From: Acidobacteriota bacterium
GTDB lineage: Bacteria; Acidobacteriota; Terriglobia; Terriglobales; Acidobacteriaceae
Assembly (NCBI GenBank): GCA_025353435.1
Contig: JANXQR010000464.1
Span: forward strand, 1-5,329
Direction: 5' to 3'
DNA length: 5,329 nucleotides
Under the pieces are notes generated by a model that saw only the letters and a program-made list of their open reading frames with translations, was not told where the DNA came from and ran no database searches. The translations under genes and the position numbers were made by a program. Of this stretch, positions 1 to 5,329 are shown one piece after another; positions within the stretch are counted from its first letter, which is position 1, and each line of letters starts with the position of its first letter.

Positions 1-1567
1 GTAACAGAGATGCGAAGGTGGCGGCAATGTCTACCGGCGCTACAAGTCCGTGGTACGTGCCCGGCAAGAAGCCAGCTCCGAAAAGTTCGAGCGGTACGTG
101 ACGGTCATAGCTGTTCGCTGAGAAATGGGTGGTTCCGGAGCCATGCCACGGAAATTGATAAGGGCCGAAATTCAGGTGGAGAGCCCAACCGACATAGGGC
201 GAGTAGCTATGAGCGATCAATCTTCCGTACTGTGTTTCCGGGAGCCGGCCCTCCCGCATCTGCTCGCTTGTATAGATGTTTGTCAGCGCAGGGGGCTCTA
301 TCTGTCGACTGTTTCTTGAACTGCCGTCCCGGGAGATGAAGCCCGAGAATATCTGTTGGACCATGCTCTTCGAAGTATTCTCTGCCTCATCCTCGCTCAC
401 ACCGGCAGCTTCGAAAGCAAATCGATTCAAAAGAAGATAAGGGTTATCCATCTGCAGGACATATTTACCCTTTCCTTTGAGCGGATACTTTGCTTCCAGC
501 ATTTGTTCAAGTGGCTTCGTGAACTCGTCTGGCGAGAAATCGAGCACGGGCATGCCCATCGTGTCGCCCGCCTCTTGAGTTGTCGCCACTCCGTGATCCC
601 CGGTCATCGCCACCATAACATTTGTCAATCCAACAGTTTTATCCAAAAAGGTGAAAAACGCATCGAGGGCTGCATCAGATTGCACAATGAGCTGCTTCTG
701 CGAAGGATCGTCCGGACCGAAAGCATGTCCATTGATGTCGGTCGACGAAATGGAGATTGTGATCATGTCGGGGACATTCGCCGGATTCCGACCCAGCTTT
801 TCGCCCACGATCAGTGCTTGAGCAAAATCTAACTGGTAGACCACGCTTGCTGCCGAACGCCCGACCGTTTCATAAAAGCTACCCCTTGGTGCACCGCTGT
901 CTTGGCGCGCGAGCGCCGCATGGTCGCTCGCGTTGAACTGCGTAGCCCATGCTGGAAGTTCCTTCATCCAGTATGTCGAGGTCTCCCAAGTGCCGGTCTC
1001 ATGATCAACCCAGAAGGCTCCTCTCGTTGCGTGACCACTGGTCAAAATCGCGGCTCTGTCCTTCATCGAAACGCCGTACACTCGAGCCTTTCCTTCCGTT
1101 GCCAACACGAGTTCGTCGCCCAGCGTGGTAGCCATTTCCCTATGAGCCGATGCACCTGTTAGGTCTTTGGTTCCTGTGGGTGCGCCTACGAGCGCGTACC
1201 GGTTGTCTGCAACAGAACTCACTGATTGGAGTGCTCCATCCGGGCCCGGCTCATACCATTCGTTCAGCGGGATGTCGTGACCGTCGGTGTACGCACCGGT
1301 GCCGACTGTTGCGTGCCCGGCTGCTGTGACTAGGTTGGCATAGTCGTAGTAGCAATCGGTAAAATGGGCTCCCTGCTTCAGAAACAGGTTCCATCCATTC
1401 TTTGTCTTGAATTCATCTCGATATCTGTCCAGATAGTCTCCGCGAAATTGATCAAAGACAAGAATCACAACTAGCTTTGGCTTGGCGTCATAAGCATCAG
1501 CGAAGCTTCGCGGGAGGCAGAAGGCAACTAGGGAGACAAGAAGAGAAAAGCGAGTGGCCGAATACAT
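1..1567 (-). CDS. Secreted alkaline phosphatase family protein, PafA-like, 3' end cut by window edge
   Basis: My frame-by-frame translation of the minus strand is open from ATG at 1567 to base 1: 522 residues, no internal stop, only the C-terminal tail missing. Residues 1-23 are a Sec signal peptide with likely cleavage after SFA; the Cys at 17 is not in a proper lipobox, so a periplasmic or exported soluble enzyme is expected. The fold is the alkaline phosphatase/nucleotide pyrophosphatase superfamily. By family alignment from memory, D39 (FDQFRGDYL), T81 (nucleophile, TAAGH), D277 and H281 (SSTDINGHAFGP), D324-H325 (TGDHG) and H481 (GTTH) are the two-zinc site. N102, K169 and R171 (MKDR) match the phosphate contacts of PafA-type monoesterases, so phosphate monoester hydrolysis is the likely activity. 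A GAGGG ribosome site (1578-1582) lies 10 bases before the ATG. The gene follows the propeller gene by 151 bases. The segment between residues 211 and 231 looks shorter than in relatives. Substrate cannot be told. Confidence 0.93.
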   Translation of the reverse strand, partial: MYSATRFSLLVSLVAFCLPRSFADAYDAKPKLVVILVFDQFRGDYLDRYRDEFKTKNGWNLFLKQGAHFTDCYYDYANLVTAAGHATVGTGAYTDGHDIPLNEWYEPGPDGALQSVSSVADNRYALVGAPTGTKDLTGASAHREMATTLGDELVLATEGKARVYGVSMKDRAAILTSGHATRGAFWVDHETGTWETSTYWMKELPAWATQFNASDHAALARQDSGAPRGSFYETVGRSAASVVYQLDFAQALIVGEKLGRNPANVPDMITISISSTDINGHAFGPDDPSQKQLIVQSDAALDAFFTFLDKTVGLTNVMVAMTGDHGVATTQEAGDTMGMPVLDFSPDEFTKPLEQMLEAKYPLKGKGKYVLQMDNPYLLLNRFAFEAAGVSEDEAENTSKSMVQQIFSGFISRDGSSRNSRQIEPPALTNIYTSEQMREGRLPETQYGRLIAHSYSPYVGWALHLNFGPYQFPWHGSGTTHFSANSYDRHVPLELFGAGFLPGTYHGLVAPVDIAATFASLL

Positions 1568-1572
1568 TGACG

Positions 1573-1646
1573 TTGAACCCTCGATAGTCAAACCTATTTG
1601 TAAATCGGTTGAACCGTGCCCGTATTCCGAACGGGGGACTTGAACC
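1573..1646 (-). repeat. Three direct copies of GGTTCAA upstream of the phosphatase gene
   Basis: On the minus strand the heptamer GGTTCAA occurs at 1646-1640, 1615-1609 and 1579-1573, with start-to-start distances of 31 and 36 bases. All three are within 80 bases of the phosphatase start and face the same way. About three helical turns between the first two would suit a regulator site, but no known operator is recognised and no PHO-box-like repeat is visible. The rest of the 1568-1718 spacer holds a small hairpin at 1619-1635 (CCCGT stem, 7-base loop, no T-run) and no convincing promoter, so readthrough from the propeller gene is possible. Confidence 0.35.
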
Positions 1647-1718
1647 AGCCTCAGCGAACAGCTTGGTTGTTGCTTTCGCCCTCACTGATTAGCCCAGCTA
1701 GGCACCCTGCACGTTCCA

Positions 1719-2735
1719 TCATCGGCCGGCTTCGATAATCATGAATGTACCTGCCTTCGGCCTCGGCCTGCCGTCAGTTGTTTGCTCCAACTCTGCAGTG
1801 GGCAAAAAGATATGGTGCGTGCCCGGGTCCACGTCCATAGTCCGCGCACCAGCCGCCGTCTTCACTGTTTGCACCACGGACCACGTACCACTTTTCAGGG
1901 CTGCCACGGTCATCGAGCCATCGCCGGCGCTGGCGAAAGCCAAGCCCGCGTCGAACCTCCCGGCGTCGACGCCTGCTCCGATGGGCACAGATGCCTCGAT
2001 CGTCCCGGTTTCGGCGCTCATCACGATTAACTTTTGCGGGTTGCGGCAACCAATGAAAAGGCGGTGATTCGGCATATCCATGGCCATGGACACGGGCTGA
2101 CCACCAGGTGCCACCGGCCACCGCGACATGACCTTGCGCGTTTTCAGATTGACGACTGCAACCATGTTCTTGTCTTCGAGATTAATGTAGACGTTGCCTG
2201 ATCCGTCAGAGACGAAGAATTCTGGTGCGCCCCCGAGCTTGATGGGGGGATCTAGTTTGCCGCCCTCGAGGGGAATATCGGGGCTGAAGGTTAGCAGAGA
2301 ATTGCCGTCACCTGAAACGGCCAATATCTTCTTCAGCTTCGCATCGTAAATAATACCGTCGGCATCTGGCAAGGCAGGAATTCTTCCCAGCACATCATAA
2401 GTCTTGAGGTCGAAGACTATGATCGCACCGGCGCCGCCGCCGTCCGTGATGAAACCGCGATTGAATTCAGGGGCCAGAGCCACACCATGCGAATGAACTT
2501 GGCCGCGTATGTCGCCGAGCACCTGACCAGTCCGCTCATCAACGGCCATGGTGTGGCTTGTACGTGTGACAAAGAGACGGTGGTTCGGAGCATCTACGGT
2601 CAAGTAATCCCACGCACCATCTCCACCAACCTTAAATCTGTTCAGCACTTTCCAATCTGATTGTGCCGAGGAAACGGAAACCACCCCTGCAGCGAGCAGA
2701 GCGATCTGCAGCAAAGCCATTCGTGAGCTACTCAA
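1719..2735 (-). CDS. Secreted YncE-family beta-propeller protein
   Basis: The protein has about 338 residues. An N-terminal hydrophobic stretch (MALLQIALLAAGVVSVSSA) ends in SSA before Gln, a classic Sec cleavage site, so export is expected. The mature part is built of repeated four-strand blades of the YncE/YVTN-like seven-bladed propeller class. Blade cores include DYLTVDAPNHRLFVT, HGVALAPEFNRGFITD, AMDMPNHRLFIG and MDVDPGTHHIFLPT, each followed by a turn and a strand such as IIVFDLKTYDVLGRI. No catalytic residues can be named; such propellers often bind partners or ligands outside the cytoplasm. The start is uncertain. TTG at 2735 is chosen because GAGG (2743-2740) precedes it and it adds an Arg to an otherwise uncharged signal n-region. 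ATG at 2720 is the main alternative, and the frame is open to a TTG at 2825. It lies 151 bases before the phosphatase gene on the same strand. Confidence 0.85.
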   Translation of the reverse strand: MSSSRMALLQIALLAAGVVSVSSAQSDWKVLNRFKVGGDGAWDYLTVDAPNHRLFVTRTSHTMAVDERTGQVLGDIRGQVHSHGVALAPEFNRGFITDGGGAGAIIVFDLKTYDVLGRIPALPDADGIIYDAKLKKILAVSGDGNSLLTFSPDIPLEGGKLDPPIKLGGAPEFFVSDGSGNVYINLEDKNMVAVVNLKTRKVMSRWPVAPGGQPVSMAMDMPNHRLFIGCRNPQKLIVMSAETGTIEASVPIGAGVDAGRFDAGLAFASAGDGSMTVAALKSGTWSVVQTVKTAAGARTMDVDPGTHHIFLPTAELEQTTDGRPRPKAGTFMIIEAGR

Positions 2736-3057
2736 GTTGCCTCTCTTTCGATGATTCGTTCGCCGGACGAACAAGCAAAGCTGCAAAGCTAACGGGCGGC
2801 TTTGGAAACTCTTGATGTCCTGCAAGAAAGATACCTACCGAACATTAACCTTGCCTTAAGTCTTTACCTCACTAGTCGGGAGCGCGCCGAACTTGTGAGA
2901 CTTTGGTCAGTCGTCAGACTCGCCTAGTTCAACCTGTCAGGTTTTGATCCGGCTGATTGCTGTTGTATCGTCGACAAAAGGCTCGATCGGGCTCTAAGAG
3001 CGCCACCGTCCTACGCGATTGACATCTAAATCACTGGCGCTGGCGATCCGCCTATCA
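2736..3057. other. Intergenic spacer between dehydrogenase and propeller genes
   Basis: No gene is seen here. The spacer must hold the 3' end of the dehydrogenase transcript and the 5' region of the propeller gene. It contains a palindrome AACCTG-T-CAGGTT at 2931-2943, a weak hairpin GCTC-TAA-GAGC at 2991-3001 and a short GGCG-ATC-CGCC at 3042-3052 just past the dehydrogenase stop. None has a T-run, so no intrinsic terminator can be called. I found no -35/-10 pair good enough to name. Confidence 0.5.
2931..2943. promoter_or_regulatory. Short palindrome, possible operator
   Basis: AACCTG and CAGGTT are perfect 6-bp arms around a single T, about 200 bases before the propeller start. The size suits a dimeric regulator half-site pair, but a palindrome this short can arise by chance and there is no adjacent regulator gene or recognised consensus. 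Confidence 0.2.
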
Positions 3058-4092
3058 TTATTCGATCGGATACAATAAAACTTTAAGAGCTTCTCTTTTT
3101 AGGCAGAGGTCAAAGGCTTCCTTCCATTCGGAAATCGGCAATTTCGCAGAGATGAGATCCTTCAGGTGTATGCCGCCGCCTGCGTAAATTTTCATCATTC
3201 GCGCCCAAGTGTTTTCGGTGTAGCACAGTGAGCCGGACATTCTTAACTGCTTATAGAAAATCAAGTCTATTGGAAACTCGATATTTCTGCCGCAGATCGC
3301 AACTTGAATGTGCTGTCCCATAGGCCGAATCGCCTCCAGGCAGCCTCTGACTGACGATTCGACTCCGGCACACTCAAAGGCTACGTTAACTCCGTGACCT
3401 GTTGTAATCTCGGCAACAGCATCCTTAAGGTTTTGAGACCCAACATTAACGATCGCGGTCGCGCCGAGTCGAGTTGCCGCTTCTAGTCTTCGACCGTCAC
3501 CATCCGCCCCCGAAACAATCGTTCGTATACCTTGCAAAACGAGCAACTTCAAGCAAAGCAACCCAATTGGCCCCGGACCAGAAACCAACCCAAAGTCACC
3601 GGGACGCACGTCCGAGATTTCAGTTACGGCATGTACAGCAGCAGCAAATGGTTCACTCAGTGCCGCCTCCTCTAACGTGAAAGTGTCAGGAACACGAAAT
3701 AGCTGATCTGTACGCATGACAACGAACTTCGCGAATGCACCGTTTACTCCGTGTCCCATGCCCCGACGATCTTTGCAGAAGATGAAATTCCCGGAGCGAC
3801 AGAATTCACACTTTCCGCACATGACAGAGCTCGCACCGAGCCCAGCCACTCGTTCGCCAACTAGTACGGCGGAGACCTTCCGGCCAACCTCAATAACGGT
3901 ACCAGCAAATTCATGGCCGAGCACAACAGGCGGGTAATTGCGAAAGGTGTCATGGAGTACGTGAATATCGGTGCCACATACGCCACAAAAGGCCACCTCA
4001 AGCTTTACATCGTCATCACCGCATCTTGGTTCATCAACATCCAGAACGTCGACATTTCCTTCACCCGCGGCATATTTGACGAGCGCCTTCAG
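3058..4092 (-). CDS. Zinc-dependent medium-chain dehydrogenase (threonine/polyol dehydrogenase type), apparent CTG start
   Basis: This 344-residue protein has the usual length for NAD(P)-dependent zinc alcohol, polyol or threonine dehydrogenases. Residues 1-155 are the GroES-like catalytic domain. C39 (GVCGTDIH), H60-E61 (GHEFAG) and E147 (LSEPF) are the catalytic-zinc positions; C92, C95, C98 and C106 are the structural-zinc lobe. A Rossmann domain follows with GPGPIG at 172-177 and an acidic residue, D197, after the second strand, which favours NAD over NADP. Substrate cannot be fixed; L-threonine, sorbitol or iditol-like secondary alcohols are typical. The N-terminus KALVKYAAGEGNVDVLDVDE is normal for the family and requires a start at 4092, where the codon is CTG. 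An in-frame TAA sits directly before it, and AAGGAG stands 7 bases upstream. The next possible start, GTG at 3996, would delete the first 32 residues of the fold. The coding frame ends in TAA TGA TAG. No neighbour gives a pathway. Confidence 0.93.
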   Translation of the reverse strand: MKALVKYAAGEGNVDVLDVDEPRCGDDDVKLEVAFCGVCGTDIHVLHDTFRNYPPVVLGHEFAGTVIEVGRKVSAVLVGERVAGLGASSVMCGKCEFCRSGNFIFCKDRRGMGHGVNGAFAKFVVMRTDQLFRVPDTFTLEEAALSEPFAAAVHAVTEISDVRPGDFGLVSGPGPIGLLCLKLLVLQGIRTIVSGADGDGRRLEAATRLGATAIVNVGSQNLKDAVAEITTGHGVNVAFECAGVESSVRGCLEAIRPMGQHIQVAICGRNIEFPIDLIFYKQLRMSGSLCYTENTWARMMKIYAGGGIHLKDLISAKLPISEWKEAFDLCLKREALKVLLYPIE

Positions 4093-4099
4093 TTAGCTG

Positions 4100-4105
4100 C
4101 TCCTT
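4100..4105 (-). promoter_or_regulatory. Ribosome binding site that fixes the CTG start
   Basis: AAGGAG on the minus strand is a near-perfect Shine-Dalgarno sequence, followed by the 7-base spacer CAGCTAA and then CTG at 4092. The spacing is ideal for initiation at this CTG and for no other codon nearby. Confidence 0.75.
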
Positions 4106-4115
4106 AATCAAGCAA

Positions 4116-4143
4116 AGAATAGGGGTTTCGAATTCTGAGTCAA
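4116..4143 (-). promoter_or_regulatory. Sigma-70-like promoter of the dehydrogenase gene
   Basis: On the minus strand TTGACT (4143-4138, five of six consensus bases) is followed after 16 bases by TATTCT (4121-4116, four of six). Transcription would begin near 4109, leaving a leader of about 17 bases that carries the ribosome site. The GAGT-CA-ACTC near-palindrome (4137-4146) overlaps the -35 element and could be an operator, which is speculative. Confidence 0.55.
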
Positions 4144-4537
4144 CTCGAATGAGGAGCCCAGTCTATCGGACCACTCCGCGAGCGGCAACAAGGTCGGTCC
4201 TCTGTCCGCCACTTCGCTTTTGTTCAAGTCGGTGCCGACAAAACAGCAGAAACGCGCACAAGGCAAGCTTGAGCATCATGCTCCCGATGCTCATTTGGAA
4301 ATCTGACCTGACTACATTGATTGTTTCATTCACTGTGAAGATAGCCTATTCGCTGGCCCGAAGCTCCAAACTGTTCCAAGTTCTGCGCATTGCTGCTGCG
4401 CGGAAACCCTCCAAAGCGCCGTCGAGAGCCTGGTACAGGCACACGTCCAGTGTCGCCAATTTGGTGTGCTGGATGACACACACGTAAACGTCCTCGAGCT
4501 AAATCCCGCTCTGGACGGATCACCTTACGCTAAATGA
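4139..4537 (+). pseudogene. Possible broken gene with one in-frame TGA, no recognised family
   Basis: One plus-strand frame reads 133 codons with a single internal TGA at 4304-4306. Both halves look protein-like: the first ends in KLEHHAPDAHLEI, the second begins PDYIDCFIHCEDSLF and ends FGVLDDTHVNVLELNPALDG before TGA at 4535. Acidic residues and a helix-like segment (ETLQSAVESLVQAHV) distinguish it from the overlapping Arg/Ser/Cys-rich frame starting with ATG at 4149, which looks like a shadow. There is no ATG, GTG or TTG near its left end, and the left part overlaps the promoter of the dehydrogenase gene, so it is at best a 5'-truncated remnant. I do not recognise the protein. A chance low-stop stretch is a real alternative. 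Confidence 0.3.
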
Positions 4538-4777
4538 AGGCGCTTATCTCTAGACGTCAGAAGGCCCCATGAGTGTATCGGCTGAATTTGGACGAGATTT
4601 CTTCAAGGAGCGCAGAGGGGCCTTTGTGGATAGATTGTGAGAGGCATGTGAACCGCATCTTGTGTGGCGCTGCGTAAGGCATCACAGTTGTGAGATGAGA
4701 CAAGCTTGCTGCAAAACAGCCCGGTTGCGAATTGATACCGAATCCATATATCGCATGACGTACACCGACCCGAAGCG

Positions 4778-4834
4778 ATTCAAACACTCGTCACGCAAGC
4801 AGCCGTCGGAGCTCTCCACCTCACCGTTCCGCAT
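4778..4834 (-). pseudogene. IS3-family transposase (OrfB) remnant around the catalytic Glu
   Basis: Nineteen codons on the minus strand read MRNGEVESSDGCLRDECLN. From memory of the family, IS3-type integrase cores carry NG(R/Y)IESFNG(R/K)LRDECLN at the third catalytic residue of the DDE triad. The match keeps the Glu, the Arg seven residues later and the LRDECLN block. Just upstream, in a different frame, YFRPG (4868-4854) resembles the (F/Y)xRPG that precedes this motif, which suggests at least one frameshift. Similarity stops after CLN, the rest of the enzyme is absent, and no inverted terminal repeats are seen. It is a dead fragment, not a mobile element. Confidence 0.55.
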
Positions 4835-4888
4835 GCGGCCCTGAGCCCCGATGCCCGGGTCGGAAATACACAAGGTTGATCTTGCGTA

Positions 4889-4910
4889 CCCCTGCCCAGC
4901 CCCTGCCCAG
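4889..4910. repeat. 11-bp tandem duplication
   Basis: CCCCTGCCCAG occurs twice head to tail (4889-4899 and 4900-4910). The unit is not a multiple of three, so it would shift any reading frame. It lies just beyond the transposase remnant and is consistent with replication slippage in decaying DNA. Confidence 0.8.
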
Positions 4911-5028
4911 CTTGCACTATTCGAGCTCTGTGCTGATGATCGAATGACCCGAACTGGAATCTGTTCAAATGACGGATGTGACGTATGCTCCTATGCTTCC
5001 TTGATGCGACGCGCGGAAACAGGGCAAC

Positions 5029-5193
5029 TCAAGAAGTGGAATAAAGAGCAAACAGACTTCTCTCGCAATCTGGTGTCAGTTCTGGTGTCAGTTCGGATTG
5101 TCCTTTGAGGCAATCTCCTGCAACGGCGTGCAAGATGGCTTGTAACACAAGCGATTCAGAATGAGCGAGATATCGACACGATGCGGAACGATG
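5029..5193 (-). pseudogene. Open fragment of unknown identity overlapping the fold-back arm
   Basis: A minus-strand frame is open for 54 codons between TAG (5196-5194) and TGA (5031-5029). It contains RYLAHSESLVLQAILHAVAG followed by a tail with ELTPELTP and no ATG. The placement of RYLAH and a hydrophobic helix is faintly like the C-terminus of a tyrosine recombinase (RYAHL type), but I would not call it one. The part above 5124 lies inside the inverted repeat, so it may be an artefact of that structure. Confidence 0.15.
5070..5093. repeat. 12-bp tandem duplication
   Basis: CTGGTGTCAGTT occurs twice in direct succession (5070-5081 and 5082-5093), ending 30 bases before the inverted repeat. 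Read on the minus strand in the open fragment it encodes ELTP twice, so the duplication is frame-preserving. Confidence 0.85.
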
Positions 5194-5329
5194 CTACTCT
5201 GTGCAAAGTGGCCGACCTACGGTTTAGGAAACCGTAGAAGGCCACTTTGCACAGAGTAGCATCGTTCCGCATCGTGTCGATATCTCGCTCATTCTGAATC
5301 GCTTGTGTTACAAGCCATCTTGCACGCCG
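5124..5329. repeat. Perfect 90-bp inverted repeat (fold-back) ending at the window edge
   Basis: Bases 5124-5213 are the exact reverse complement of 5240-5329, with no mismatch over 90 bp; the first arm starts CGGCGTGCAAGATGGC and the last base pairs with it. The 26-base centre (5214-5239) holds a further hairpin. The pairing cannot be followed outward because the window stops, so 90 bp is a minimum. No gene is convincingly encoded in the arms. Candidates are a genomic fold-back or MITE-like element, an inverted duplication, a closed hairpin end of a linear replicon, or a fold-back formed during amplification or assembly. Confidence 0.97.
5217..5237. repeat. Nested 9-bp hairpin at the centre of the fold-back
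   Basis: CTACGGTTT (5217-5225) pairs perfectly with AAACCGTAG (5229-5237) around the tri-loop AGG. It is joined to the 90-bp arms by an asymmetric internal loop, GAC on the left (5214-5216) and AA on the right (5238-5239), so its symmetry axis is half a base away from that of the arms. There is no T-run, so it is not an ordinary terminator. Confidence 0.9.

Larger units (their letters stand above)
4538..5123. other. Non-coding or decayed accessory stretch
   Basis: No intact gene is supported. The stretch contains the transposase scrap at 4778-4834, tandem repeats at 4889-4910 and 5070-5093, and an 8-bp inverted repeat AAGGCCCC (4561-4568) / GGGGCCTT (4617-4624) with a 48-base gap and no T-run. 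Short open frames on both strands (for example minus 4787-4557 and plus 4851-5108) show no recognisable domains or ribosome sites. Confidence 0.55.

Noticed and set aside
10..1162. Plus-strand open frames at 10-339, 356-832 and 902-1162
   Set aside because: All lie antisense to the phosphatase gene, whose minus-strand frame is open throughout with intact catalytic motifs; they are shadows.
1636..1660. tRNA T-arm-like string on the minus strand (GGTTCAAGTCC)
   Set aside because: The flanking T-stem does not pair, no anticodon arm or acceptor stem can be drawn around it, and no CCA follows; it is one of the GGTTCAA repeats.
1497..1685. Minus-strand 62-residue frame across the phosphatase start
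   Set aside because: It is out of frame with the phosphatase, has no domain and overlaps its signal-peptide codons; a shadow.
1568..1718. PHO box before the phosphatase
   Set aside because: No pair of CTGTCAT-like 11-base repeats is present; the GGTTCAA repeats have a different sequence and spacing.
4304..4306. Selenocysteine codon
   Set aside because: The frame has no start codon and no known selenoprotein context, and I could not draw a convincing stem-loop just after the TGA; a nonsense mutation or chance is simpler.
4149..4487. Plus-strand 112-residue frame beginning with ATG
   Set aside because: Its composition is rich in Arg, Ser, Cys, His and Trp with no domain, and another frame of the same strand is more protein-like. 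There is a GA-rich stretch at 4151-4156 but it falls inside the frame, not before it.
4534..4572. Short ATG frame MKALISRRQKAP overlapping the preceding TGA
   Set aside because: Only 12 codons; its resemblance to the dehydrogenase N-terminus (a shared TGAAGGCGCT) is short enough to be chance.
4561..4624. 8-bp inverted repeat AAGGCCCC/GGGGCCTT as a terminator or IS end
   Set aside because: The gap is 48 bases, there is no T-run, and no target duplication is seen.
4851..5108. Plus-strand 85-residue frame
   Set aside because: No recognisable domain, no ribosome site, crosses both tandem repeats and lies antisense to the transposase-like area.
5124..5329. Integron attC site or CRISPR repeat
   Set aside because: Arms are perfect and 90 bp long with no attC core sites, and there is no repeat-spacer periodicity.

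Overview
The window looks like an environmental bacterial contig. A soil Acidobacteriota-type genome is my best guess, because a secreted PafA-like alkaline phosphatase next to a secreted YncE-type propeller is common there. This is inference from gene style, not from a marker gene. The odd length, a gene cut at base 1 and a fold-back that stops exactly at the last base suggest that both window ends are contig ends.

Bases 1-4092 are ordinary and all recognisable genes lie on the minus strand. Read in the direction of transcription they are: (i) a zinc-dependent medium-chain dehydrogenase (4092-3058), with a good promoter and ribosome binding site and an apparent CTG start codon; (ii) a secreted YncE-type beta-propeller protein (2735-1719); (iii) a secreted alkaline phosphatase superfamily enzyme (1567 to the left edge, C-terminus missing) with its metal-binding and catalytic residues intact. 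The propeller and the phosphatase are 151 bases apart and may be co-transcribed. The dehydrogenase is separated from them by about 320 bases and probably has its own transcript.

Bases 4106-5123 hold no intact gene. They look like decayed accessory DNA: a plus-strand reading frame of protein-like composition interrupted by one TGA and lacking a start (4139-4537), a short piece of an IS3-family transposase around its catalytic glutamate (4778-4834, minus), two short tandem duplications, and an unrecognised open fragment near 5029-5193.

The most striking feature is at the right end. Bases 5124-5213 and 5240-5329 form a perfect 90-bp inverted repeat around a 26-base centre, which itself folds into a 9-bp hairpin in a register one base off the outer arms. 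It stops exactly at the last base of the window, so the real arms may be longer. It could be a genuine fold-back element, a replicon end, or an amplification or assembly fold-back. The sequence alone cannot decide between these.
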